This document shows, one piece after another, positions 20,808-29,584 of a stretch of DNA of 64,000 nucleotides. Each line of letters opens with the position of its first letter. Within the stretch, counting starts at the first letter, position 1. Position numbers and translations under genes: made by a program. This DNA is from Zea mays. Lineage: Eukaryota; Streptophyta; Magnoliopsida; Poales; Poaceae. The notes under the pieces are model-generated. The model searched no databases. It saw only the letters and a program-made list of their open reading frames with translations, and was not told the origin of the DNA. Where the stretch lies: contig NC_050102.1 of assembly GCF_902167145.1 (NCBI RefSeq), forward strand, positions 12,214,850 to 12,278,849. Direction: 5' to 3'.

Positions 20808-22139
20808 TTATTCCTGGCGGCAAGGGGGGTCAGCAGCAGGCTGCTGGTTGACGATGTTGTGCACTTGCTGCTGACTGCGGCCATCTCGACCGGAGTCTGG
20901 CTGCGGAGTCCTTGTCCACGTGCGGCTGGACTGCGGGGCATCTTTGGGTTTCCGTTGTGACTCGACCTTGCGCTGGTGGAGCTCTTCGGATTTGGCATAT
21001 TTTTCGAAGAGCTGATATAGCTCCTGCAAGCTCTTGGGTGGATCTCTGATACAATGGCTGTAGAGGACGCCGGCCCGAAGGCCACTGATGGCGTAGTGAA
21101 TAGCGATCTGATCGTCAACAGAGGGCAGCTGCGACTTGAGTGTTAAGAACTTGCGGTAATACTCCCGCAGAGTCTCCTTTTCCAGCTGTTTGCAAAGCGA
21201 GAGCTCGGCCAAAGCGTCGGTGTCTGGACGGTACCCTTGGAAGTTGAGGAGGAACTTGTCCCTGAGACTTCTCCACGAATCAATGGACAGCGGAGGCAAT
21301 CTGGTGAACCAGGTGAGTGCTGGGCCCTCTAGGGCGATGATGAAAGACTTCGCCATTGTGGCGTCGTCCCCTCCGGCTGATGCAACGGCGACTTGATAAC
21401 TCATGATGTATTGCGCCGGGTCGGTGCTGCCGTTGTACTTGGGGTATGCCCCCGCTCGAAAGTTAGCTGGCCAAGGCGTCACTTGTAGGTGTGGCGCCAG
21501 GGGACTTCGCTCGTCGAGGTAGTTGACCCCTTGGAATGGCGCGCCGTGCTGGGAGACGTAGTCATACTGGGGGAAACGCGGGTTCTCCGGCTGCGCCCGG
21601 TGCTGCAGGGGTGGGCCATGCTGCCGGCCGAGGTGGCCTTCGCGCGTGTCCTCCGGTTGTGTGCGCTGTTGGAGGGGTGGCTCTTGCTGTAGACCGAGGT
21701 GGCCTTCGCGCTGCATCAGCGCGATCTCGCGCTCGAGGTCTTGGGCTTTCTGCTCCTCGTCGCGTATCATTTGCCGCACTTTGGCTAATGCGGACACACG
21801 CTGGCGCTTGGCCTCCAGTATCTCTTTCTGCCTCTGGAGATTGCGGTTCCTGAGGCGCAGGGCGCGCAGCTGCAGCTGTTCTTCTGTTGAGACGCCGAGG
21901 ACCTCACCGTCCTCGGTGAGGTCCGCGCCTTCCAGTGGGGCGAAGCCTGGGGGCGGCTGTGCCTGTCCTTCGGTTCCGCAGGTGCGGAAGGTGTCATCTT
22001 CGCCGGTGTGGGGAACATTGTCTTCAGTGGGCTCTTGGTGGGTGGATTGGGTGAGGACGAGGGCCTTGCCCTTTCTTGCGGCCAGCAGTGCTGCCTTCGC
22101 AGCCTCGTCAGCCTTGGGGTTAGCTCTCTTGGGTGCCAT
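20808..22139 (-). CDS. T gag
   Basis: ATG at 22139 begins MAPKRANPKADEAAKAALLA, 40 bases after the LTR end and inside the leader; the longer frame to 22217 starts in the LTR and is not used. Residues 85-145 form a coiled coil (LRLRNRNLQRQKEILEAKRQ). Residues 144-187 contain a 22-residue direct repeat beginning REGHLG. Residues about 232-380 form the retrotransposon gag (PF03732-type) domain: YPKYNGSTDPAQYIMSYQVA, GPALTWFTRLPPLSIDSW, ETLREYYRKFLTLKSQLP. It ends at TAA 20808-20810 in RQE*PPQGRG; the frame continues past it, so this is most simply a CAA-to-TAA nonsense change before the zinc knuckle. Confidence 0.88.
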   Translation of the reverse strand: MAPKRANPKADEAAKAALLAARKGKALVLTQSTHQEPTEDNVPHTGEDDTFRTCGTEGQAQPPPGFAPLEGADLTEDGEVLGVSTEEQLQLRALRLRNRNLQRQKEILEAKRQRVSALAKVRQMIRDEEQKAQDLEREIALMQREGHLGLQQEPPLQQRTQPEDTREGHLGRQHGPPLQHRAQPENPRFPQYDYVSQHGAPFQGVNYLDERSPLAPHLQVTPWPANFRAGAYPKYNGSTDPAQYIMSYQVAVASAGGDDATMAKSFIIALEGPALTWFTRLPPLSIDSWRSLRDKFLLNFQGYRPDTDALAELSLCKQLEKETLREYYRKFLTLKSQLPSVDDQIAIHYAISGLRAGVLYSHCIRDPPKSLQELYQLFEKYAKSEELHQRKVESQRKPKDAPQSSRTWTRTPQPDSGRDGRSQQQVHNIVNQQPAADPPCRQE

Positions 22140-22163
22140 CGCGGGTGGTTTTGTCGTAGCACG

Positions 22164-22178
22164 CCACGGTGGGCGCCA
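22164..22178 (-). other. T primer-binding site (non-methionine tRNA)
   Basis: On the minus strand the 5' LTR end ...ccaaca is followed by tt and then tggcgcccaccgtgg. This is the tggcgcc-type site of Tat and related elements, not the methionine type used by the other elements here. I do not assign the tRNA. Confidence 0.7.
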
Positions 22179-22180
22179 AA

Positions 22181-22655
22181 TGTTGGAACTTGCTCTCTGC
22201 AGCAAGAAGGCCAACAAGGGTGAACGGTGGCGACAACAGGGTTACGTGCACGAGGGCAATAGCTCTGTTGATCTAGCCTCTCACGGGCACTGTGCGGGGG
22301 TATTTATAGGTATCTGAGTGCCCAACGTCTTGTGTTAAGGACGCATGTGCCCTCAGACACCTAGTTTATCCCCGGAATATTCCCATAAAGCAGGGTTACA
22401 AGCTGTAATTACAAGTACGCCTTTACAAGTTAGGCCCGTAATACAGAGGCGGCCACGCGGGGCCCGTTACAATGGGCCAGATCACACGTGGGCCTTGGGA
22501 CTGAACGAGGCCGCGCCGTGGGAGGACGTCGCCGCAGGCCTTCGTCAAGGTGCCGAGTCCTGCGAAGGGTGTCCCTGCCCGCTTTGTCTCTGTCGGACCA
22601 GCGGCTGCAGCGAAGGCCTCGAGCGAAGGGTGGCGTCTTTGCCTTCGCCCCAACA
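22181..22655 (-). repeat. T 5' LTR
   Basis: 475 bp, matching 11097-11571 at every base I compared. Flanked on the right by the TSD copy atgtg. Confidence 0.92.
22301..22310 (-). promoter_or_regulatory. TATA box of T 5' LTR
   Basis: Minus strand cctataaata. It leaves an R-U5 of about 90-100 bp before the primer-binding site, which is short but usual for small Tat LTRs. Confidence 0.65.
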
Positions 22656-22660
22656 ATGTG

Positions 22661-25422
22661 CGCGTCCAACTCACCCACGTCTTCCCCCAACCACCAGGCC
22701 GATTCTTCAGCGCCCACGACATGCACGCTCGCGGAGCTGCCAACCCCCAGCCCTCTTCTCTCCCACCCATGCCCCTCGCCCCATTTGCTCGCCCACTCGC
22801 GCCTAGTGCCCGCTATACCGTTTCCCTAGGTCGCTGCACGGCCATGCTGTGATGCGTGCATCGGGCCGCCGCTAGTGCCACGTCCGGCTTCCGTCGCGAG
22901 CTCGCCCTGACGTTGCCCACGCCCTCGTTGGAGCACCTCGCCGTCCCGGCCGTCGTCATGATCGTCGAGGTGAGCTCCTCCCCTCCCATCCTCCCTCTCC
23001 CTTCTCTATGCATGGCCGATCCGTGACCTCACCGTGTTCCCCAGCCTAGCTGGCCGCCTTGTGGTCGCGACCGCGGCCTTTCCCCTGCGCGCACCCAAGC
23101 CAAGCGCGGCTGGCGCGCTGTCGCGCCCGAGCCCGAGCCGCTCGCCCCTGCGCTAGATGGCACGTCGAGCCGCTCCCTCCCCTCACCATCGGTGCAGCCC
23201 GCCTTCGCTGTGCGCTGCTCTAGCGAGCGCCCACCGTGCCCCTGCGGCCTTTCTGCCTACAGGAGACCGCGGCTGAGCCCCGCCCCGCCGCGCCACCCGT
23301 CTGCGTCCACCCATGTCGTTTGTCGCCATTCGCCCGTGGTAAGCCCCCTCGTCCGAACCATATGCAAAACTCCCTCGCTGTCGCATGGTTCGCACCACGT
23401 GCAGCACATCTGATTTATGCGCAATTGACGGGTTGTCGCACGTGTCGTCATGCGTCGTTCACGTGCTGTCCGTGCGCGTCGTCGTTCGCGTAAATCACTG
23501 TTTGCACGCTTTAGTAAAATCATTTCGCTGTATCGTTCATGTTAAATAATTGATTACTTGTTTAGTTGTGTATTATTAAAATAACAATTCAATCGAACCT
23601 AATTAATGATTTTAATTATGCGTTTGTAGATACCCGTTAGTGTGTGTACGCCAACTTAAATGTCGTGTTTAACGCGTAGTTTGTATGGATACGACATAAT
23701 TTATCAGTACCCATATATCGCGTTGTTTATAAGTTCATTATAGGTTTAAATGTATTGAGTCTCATGCGTCGTAACTCGTTCGGTCACGTCAACTTTAGCG
23801 GCATCAATTTCATATTAGGAACATTGTTTGGTCGCGACGCATGTTTATTTAATTAATGAATTAATTATTTACCTGTTAGTTATTAAAATAACTAATTTAT
23901 CATTTTAACTTGCGCTTTATAAATATATGATAGTGTGATTAGCTTTATAAATATATGATAGTGTGATTAATGACTACACAAATGTTTTAAATTTAATACT
24001 TGTATAGTATAGAGGCAACATCTATGTAGTAATTCTCATTTGCGCGTCAGCGTGCTATTCGCGCGCGTAGTCGTGTTGACTCACGCGTGTCGCGCGCTGT
24101 TGTGCGTATTGGTTCGCGTACACGCAGCGTGTTGTCGGGGTCCCGACGACCCGTTTACCCCTAGACGACTCCCGTCTACCCCCCGTCTACCTCGTCTATC
24201 CCCTGCGCTAATTAATTTCCTATTTAATTGTCGGTCAGTAAACTGAATACTCAATCGGATTAAAATTATGATTTTAGTTAGGCGATTGTAAATATGTGGT
24301 AAGGAGATTTTAACAACTTAAATATGGTATTTAATACCTATTTAGTGTTTGGTATAAACACGATGTCTGTTAGCGACTCTTGTGAGTCGTGCGCGTCGTC
24401 GCACTGTCTGCGCGCTGTTCGCACGTGTGGCGCCCGTCGTCGTCGTGTTGTTCGTGCGTATAATTCGTGCGTTATTCTTGTGTTGTCACGCGTCGATCGC
24501 GCGTGGCACGCGTGCGGTTCGCACGTGTTGTCACACGTCGTCGGCATGCGTCGCGTGTGCCACTTACGCATATCGCTCGCCTTTCCGCGCATCGTTCACA
24601 CGTATCTTGCGTGTCGATGGTGCGGGTCACACGACGTCTGCTCGTGATAATAAATTGTTTTTGCTTATAATCACTCATGTTAATAATAATAACTTATCGG
24701 GTCACACATTCTAATTAATTTATGGTTGCTCGACTAATGTTTATTAGATTAGTATTCCAATTAAATTAAATATATATTTGTCAACTTGCGTTTTTATGAA
24801 TAAATAATAACATGGTTGATATTGACTTAAATACTTTTTATTTATTTGATACTTGTATAGTTTAAACACGACATCTAATTGGTTCTTCTCCGCCTATCGC
24901 GTGGGTTGTTCCGCATGTGGTGGCATGCTGTTTCACGTGTCGTTCGCGTGCTGCTTGTACGTCATCGTCGTTCGTTCGCTCGTCCACGCCACACGTCTGG
25001 TTAGCATGTTGTTGCGTGCTGTTCGCGCATTGTCACGCGTTAGTCGCACATGGTCACGCGTTGTCGTGCGTGCTGTCCGTGTGCTCCTTCGCGCGTGCCG
25101 TTCAGCACGTGGTGACGTGCTGTTTCGCGCGTCGTAATTTTCGCCTCGCTTAGAATCATTCATTTTTATTAAATTACTTATTTAACTCACATCTGTTAGT
25201 GTAGCAGATTAATCAAACTAAAGGGTAGATATTATTTATATTTGATAATGTCGAATTCAATGTTATAGTTAATATTTGTTTAACTTAAACGCGCTAACCT
25301 CTAGACCGTAGCTCCGTCTGTCGCGTTTCTTTTTCCTCGCGTGACCGTAGTAACGCGCTCCTTTTCGTCTTGCATGTTTTATTACATTTTACCTTGTATG
25401 GTGTAATATTCTTATGCATGTA
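22661..25422 (+). repeat. G1 5' LTR, segment 2 (alternating AT- and CpG-rich modules)
   Basis: Continues the LTR after T and aligns with 45031-47798 of the 3' LTR. It starts with a C-rich part (to about 23400). From there AT-rich stretches alternate with CpG-rich stretches (24045-24140, 24360-24640, 24890-25135) full of cgcgtgttgtcgcacgtgt-like words. Similar junction phrases (atacttgtatagt...acatct) recur at about 23993, 24840 and, degenerate, 24330. No gene. It ends at the Helitron insertion point. Confidence 0.85.
23914..23968. repeat. 28-bp tandem duplication private to G1 5' LTR
   Basis: Gctttataaatatatgatag plus gtgtgatt occurs twice (23914 and 23942). The matching site in the 3' LTR (about 46286) has one copy, so the duplication arose after insertion of G1. 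Confidence 0.9.
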
Positions 25423-25809
25423 CTAGGTGAGTACCCGTGCGTTGCAACGGGAACATATAATAACATAATAACTTATATACAAAATGTGTCTTATATTGTT
25501 ATAAAAATATTTCATAATCCATTTGTAATCCTAGCCATACATAAATTTTGTTATTTTAATTTAGCTGTTTCACTACTCCATTGCAACCATCAGTATCATG
25601 CAGACTTCGATATATGCCACGATTTGCATGGTCTCATCATTGAAGAGCACGTGTCCCACCTGCCGGTAGAAGTTCCCTCGTACATTGTCAGTCATTAGGT
25701 ACGCACCACCATACACGCTTGCTTAAACAAAAAAAAGTAAGTGTATGTGTTTGCGAAGGGAATTAAAGGCAGGCCGGCACAAAAGCTACCCCGGCGATGG
25801 CGAGTGGTC

Positions 25810-26417
25810 ATTGTTGTCGGTCCTCCTCTACGTCACCTCTGGTGCCAAGATGACGCCATAGTCCTTGATATAGTAGTCGTCGAACGCGCACGACATGGCG
25901 AGTACCGATGACTCTTGGCTGGGCTACCAAACGAAGTGCACCCCGGGCTCATCAGCGAGGTAGTACACCTAGCCGTTGCACCACCAGATGTGCTACTCCT
26001 CTACATAAATCTTGTTTGAGGACACTCACACAACGTCAGCAACGACCGTCGTCCCAACGCACAAGAATTCATGGCCGGTAAGTAGTGACTTACGTGGGAG
26101 GTTGAGCTTCATGTGGATGATGAGCTGGACGGTGTGACGGCGCCGTTGTCAGATGCGGTGCCCAGAACAACCCGAGAGTCACCGACGTTGGCGACGACCA
26201 TGAGATCCCCCTATTTGAAGATGGACAGCGCGGTGCAGCCGCTCTGGACCGCGTCCAAGCGGCGGCTGCGTCGGAGCTTGCCGAACACAGCGACGCATGT
26301 GGTCATGTAGTACTGCTTCCAGAGGTCGAATTGGCAGTCACCAAGCTTCTTTTCGTCGTCGATGAACGACGCCAACGAGAGCGCCTCCTGCCAGTGGTGT
26401 TTATTCGGGGTTTTCAA
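25810..26417 (-). pseudogene. Captured protein phosphatase 2C gene fragments
   Basis: Minus-strand translation gives WQEALSLASFIDDEKKLGD, FDLWKQYYMTTCVAVFGKL, QSGCTALSIFK*, GDLMVVANVGDSRVVLGTAS and, after a gap and frame change, DEPGVHFVW*P, SSVLAMSCAFDDYYIKDYG and LAPEVT*RR. These are successive blocks of plant PP2C phosphatases: the metal-binding GDSR motif, then the AMSRAFGD motif, here CAFDD. Stops (after SIFK, HFVW and EVT) and the loss of intervening sequence make it non-functional. Orientation matches the Helitron, as in read-through capture. Confidence 0.8.
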
Positions 26418-26723
26418 GTAAGAAACATGGATTCATCTTTGGCGTTGGTTTATGAAAATGACTCACAAGTCAGAGCCATGGAAAAATATTACGGAGAATA
26501 AATGTCACACATATAAAAAAGAATTTAAGTTGAAAACATTATTCAAACAAAAGAAATTGCATGCAAGGCTCTTTTTTAAATACTACTCCCTCCATCCAAA
26601 AATATAATTCAGGAATCTCGTTGATAATTATCTACTACTACACATTGTGCAAAGGTAGCAGGTGGGCTTTGGAAGAGATGTAGTATATATTTTTACTGTA
26701 ACAAATATTGACATAAACACACA

Positions 26724-26792
26724 TGTGGTGTAGTGGTAGCTACGAGCACATTTGCTTGAGAGGTTGCAGGTTCGAATCCCATTGGAGCCACA
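26724..26792 (+). other. tRNA-like segment (possible SINE head)
   Basis: 69 bases with a box-A-like tggtgtagtggta and a perfect box-B-like ggttcgaatcc, and terminal complementarity (tgtgg with ccaca). The T-stem pairing is poor and I cannot assign a convincing anticodon, so a functional tRNA is unlikely. A decayed tRNA-derived SINE or tRNA pseudogene carried by the Helitron fits better. Confidence 0.4.
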
Positions 26793-27031
26793 TTTATGTT
26801 TTTTAATTTAGGCGTGGGATGCACGTGGGAATAGGAATGGGATTTGCGGGGAGGGGGGAATGAAAAAGACAGTACGGGGAGGGGGTAATGGGAATGGCAG
26901 AACACGGAATGGCAGCCGGGAATGGGAATGGGCTTTGCGGGGAAGGGAGAATGAGAAAGACAGTGCGGGAATGGGAATGGTAGAACACGGAATGGCAGCC
27001 TACCCCTTACCGCCTTAATAAGTAGTATAGA

Positions 27032-28504
27032 TATATATGTTTGCTGCTTGTGCTGGTTCATCTTCGCTTCGCGTTGCGATTAGATCGCGATTTGTTTCCG
27101 CGCTTTGAGGAATCGACGATCAAGCGTTGGCGACCAAGAGATCAATCTCCTCGAGTTCTACGAGATCGAAGACCCTGAGCATCTGTTTGGTGAAGGCAAG
27201 TGTTCTCTGACCCATTATGTCCTATCTATTTATAATTCACGGTCCCGCATTACTTAATTGAAACTTAAGGATTGACTAGCTTTCTGTTTACCTTATCCTT
27301 GTTTACCTTTTGGGTTATCATGGTTAGCTTTACGCTATTGCTTTACTATAATCAATGAACATGATGTGAATATTATGATACGATGATGTTATCCTGATGA
27401 TGTTCCTGTGATACTTTAGGGGGCTCAGGCTGTTTCCTAAGTACCTCTCCGTAAGGACCTGTTTGGGGAGTGACAACCCGGGATAACAGTGTAACCATGA
27501 GGGTGGAATGGGACGCCCTTAGCTGATTAATTAGAGAAACCAGAGGAGTAGTTGGCTTCGCCGTAGGGCTGCCAATGGGGTCCGGGCACAGTACTTGCTC
27601 TGTCGAGGCTGGTTGCAGAGGTTCTTTGATTTGGTTTTGTTAGTCACCCTTCCTTTGGGGAGATGTACTATGTTTATCAAACTGGAGAAACCTAACGGGT
27701 GGCTATGACCTCTGGGAAATCTTTGTAAAGGCTACGTAGTGAGACCCTGCTAGGTCACCTTGGTAGTGATCAATGGAGAGTCATGATCTCCGGGCAGAAT
27801 GGGAATCACGACTTGTGGGTAAAGTGTGCGACCTCTGCAGAAGGTTAGAAACTGATATATCAGTCGCGCTCACGGTTATGAGCAGCCTTGGGATCCTCTT
27901 TGATTAGAGATACAGATGGTTCAAGATGTATGGTTCTATTTATGGTTTTGGCTCGATGATGATAATGATGTTTCCTCGATGAGGAAATGGTTCACGGGTT
28001 GGTTATATAATAAAACTTGTCTTCTACTAATAATAAATACCTGACCCACTAAAAGCAATTGCTTTGAGCTTAACCCCACATAGAGCTAGTCCACTTCAGC
28101 CAAACGGGACATTTGATGAGTACGTTGATGTGTACTCACCCTTGCTTTCACAAAACACCAGGTTGCCTTTGGTGCAATCTATGCTCGGGTTAAGAAGAAG
28201 GAGAAAGATGTCGAGGCGGATCTCCAGGAGTTCCAGGACTTCGACGAGTTCGTGGTTTAGGCTAGCGACCTCCCCCAGTTAGCTGCCTATGGTGGGTTTA
28301 TTTACGTTGGCTACATTTCGATTCTGTGTACTTTGATTTATATTATGTAAATGACTCTAGTCTTTAATATTATTACTTGCTCTTTATTGTTATTCGAAGC
28401 ATTGTGCTATGATGAGTCATTTATGTAATCGCTATGTACGTGAGTTCTGATCCTGGCATGTACATGGTTCGCATTCGGTTTACCTTCCAAAACCAGGTGT
28501 GACA
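27032..28504 (+). repeat. G1 5' LTR, segment 3 (U5 side)
   Basis: Follows the Helitron and matches the 3' LTR at 47799-48109 until O interrupts that copy. From about 27195 to 28504 it is homologous to the last 1.3 kb of the G3 LTR (gtctccgtaaggacct-like words, accatgagggtggaatggga, tagtgatcaatgg, gattcggtttaccttcc-like end). It ends ccaggtgtgaca. Confidence 0.88.
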
Positions 28505-28508
28505 TAAG

Positions 28509-28520
28509 TGGTATCAAAGC
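28509..28520 (+). other. G1 primer-binding site
   Basis: Tggtatcaaagc, four bases after the LTR end (taag), 11 of 12 matching the initiator methionine tRNA site. G3 has the same site and spacer. Confidence 0.85.
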
Positions 28521-29584
28521 CTTGCTGACTGTAGGACCGCTGACCTAGAGTAGCATTGGCCGTTGTGAGGACTTATTGATTATTACTTCACCTCATCCTT
28601 GATTCTTCTTCAAAATATTACTTACCTCGACTAATTCTATGTTGTGCTCCTATATGCCCCCTTGCCAAAAGTATTTTATTCTAGTATGATCTATACTTCC
28701 CTCAATCTATTAGATCTGATCTCACTCTTGTGCTTGCGACACCTTTGTAGATGCCCCTGACCATAACCTTCTTGTCTTTTAGGATTCTTTTCTCTTCCAT
28801 TATTAAATTGCTATCATGTGACCATATCTATTCCATTGGTATTGACATGCTCGTATCCTTGCATTTTAATACCCTTATCCCTTGATTCAAAGTACTTACC
28901 CTTGTACCTCTACTACCTATTTAAACAGTTTAGTTTATGTGTCCATAACATTCCTGTCTTTTGAGATCCCTTCCTATTCCATTGTTAAGTCGTTACCTTT
29001 CAACAATTTATATTCCCTGGTCTTAGTATGCTCATATCCTTAGAGTATTGCATACTCTTATATTTTCGTGTATGCTTATCTTCATACCCCAACGTTTGTT
29101 TAAGACATTTCAGTTAACATGCCCTTGACCACCCTTGTTTCTTAATGATCCATGAGCGGTCATTTTATTTTGCACATCCTTGGTGATCCCATTAATTCCT
29201 TGTAACTTCCCTCAGTAAAGAAATTTTACTTCAACCCTTCTATTGGAACCATACATATCTTACCCTTGATTGTTCTCTTCACTTCGCCACCTCGCGAGGC
29301 TTGCCTTAACTCTAACCTTGGTTATGCTTTTCATGATTATCATCTTTACCCTTATCACCTCTATATCCTACCTTAATGTTTATCTTATACCTGCCCTTTA
29401 AAATCTCTTCTTTTCATCTTAATCTGAGCGTTGTACTTCACCTATTTTTCCCTTGGTCGTACCCTCATCTTTGTCGCTTGCGAGTTTTTAACTCCATCCT
29501 TTTGTTATGCTCTGATTGGGTATTACCTTTACCTTTCTCATATCTTGATCTTACCTTGGTAGTTACACTATGCATGTTCTCTAA
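28521..29584 (+). other. G1 interior, left part: leader and pyrimidine-rich repeats
   Basis: The first 240 bases are homologous to the G3 leader (gctgactgtaggaccgct, then tgcttgcgacacctttgtag before an ATG at 28751). In G3 the same ATG opens orf0; here it is followed by no usable frame. The rest is C/T-rich sequence with recurring phrases such as acccttg, ttacct and aactccatcc, the left end of a degenerate repeat array. The TSD of G3 (tctaa) is 29580-29584. No gag or pol similarity. Confidence 0.75.

Larger units (their letters stand above)
11097..22655 (-). mobile_element. T, Tat-lineage Ty3/gypsy retrotransposon, complete
   Basis: An 11,559-bp element with two 475-bp LTRs (11097-11571 and 22181-22655) and the perfect TSD atgtg on each side (11092-11096, 22656-22660). 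It is transcribed on the minus strand: 5' LTR at right, primer-binding site, gag, protease, reverse transcriptase, RNase H, a second plant-type RNase H, integrase, then a 4.9-kb block holding an opposite-strand gene, the polypurine tract and the 3' LTR. The second RNase H and a large post-pol region are Tat-lineage traits. Pol has two frameshifts and gag one stop. The LTRs look identical, so the insertion is recent. It interrupts the 5' LTR of G1. Confidence 0.92.
25423..27031 (-). mobile_element. Helitron (non-autonomous) in G1 5' LTR
   Basis: On the minus strand the element starts TCTATACTACTTATTAAGG, matching the grass Helitron 5' consensus (TCTMTAYTA), and ends CTAG after a hairpin CCCGT-tgcaacgc-ACGGG about 11 bases before the end. 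It sits between A and T with no target duplication. The 3' LTR of G1 is an empty site: cttatgcatatatatatgtt there is uninterrupted, whereas here the same word is split. No Rep/helicase is present, so it is non-autonomous. Cargo includes exon fragments of a protein phosphatase 2C gene, a tRNA-like segment and G/A-rich low-complexity sequence. Confidence 0.88.

Noticed and set aside
22345..22806. 153-codon frame shared with 11261-11803 as a duplicated gene
   Set aside because: The shared part is exactly the T LTR; it diverges where the LTRs end.
26724..26792. Functional tRNA gene
   Set aside because: T-stem pairing is poor and no anticodon loop could be set with confidence; kept only as a tRNA-like segment.
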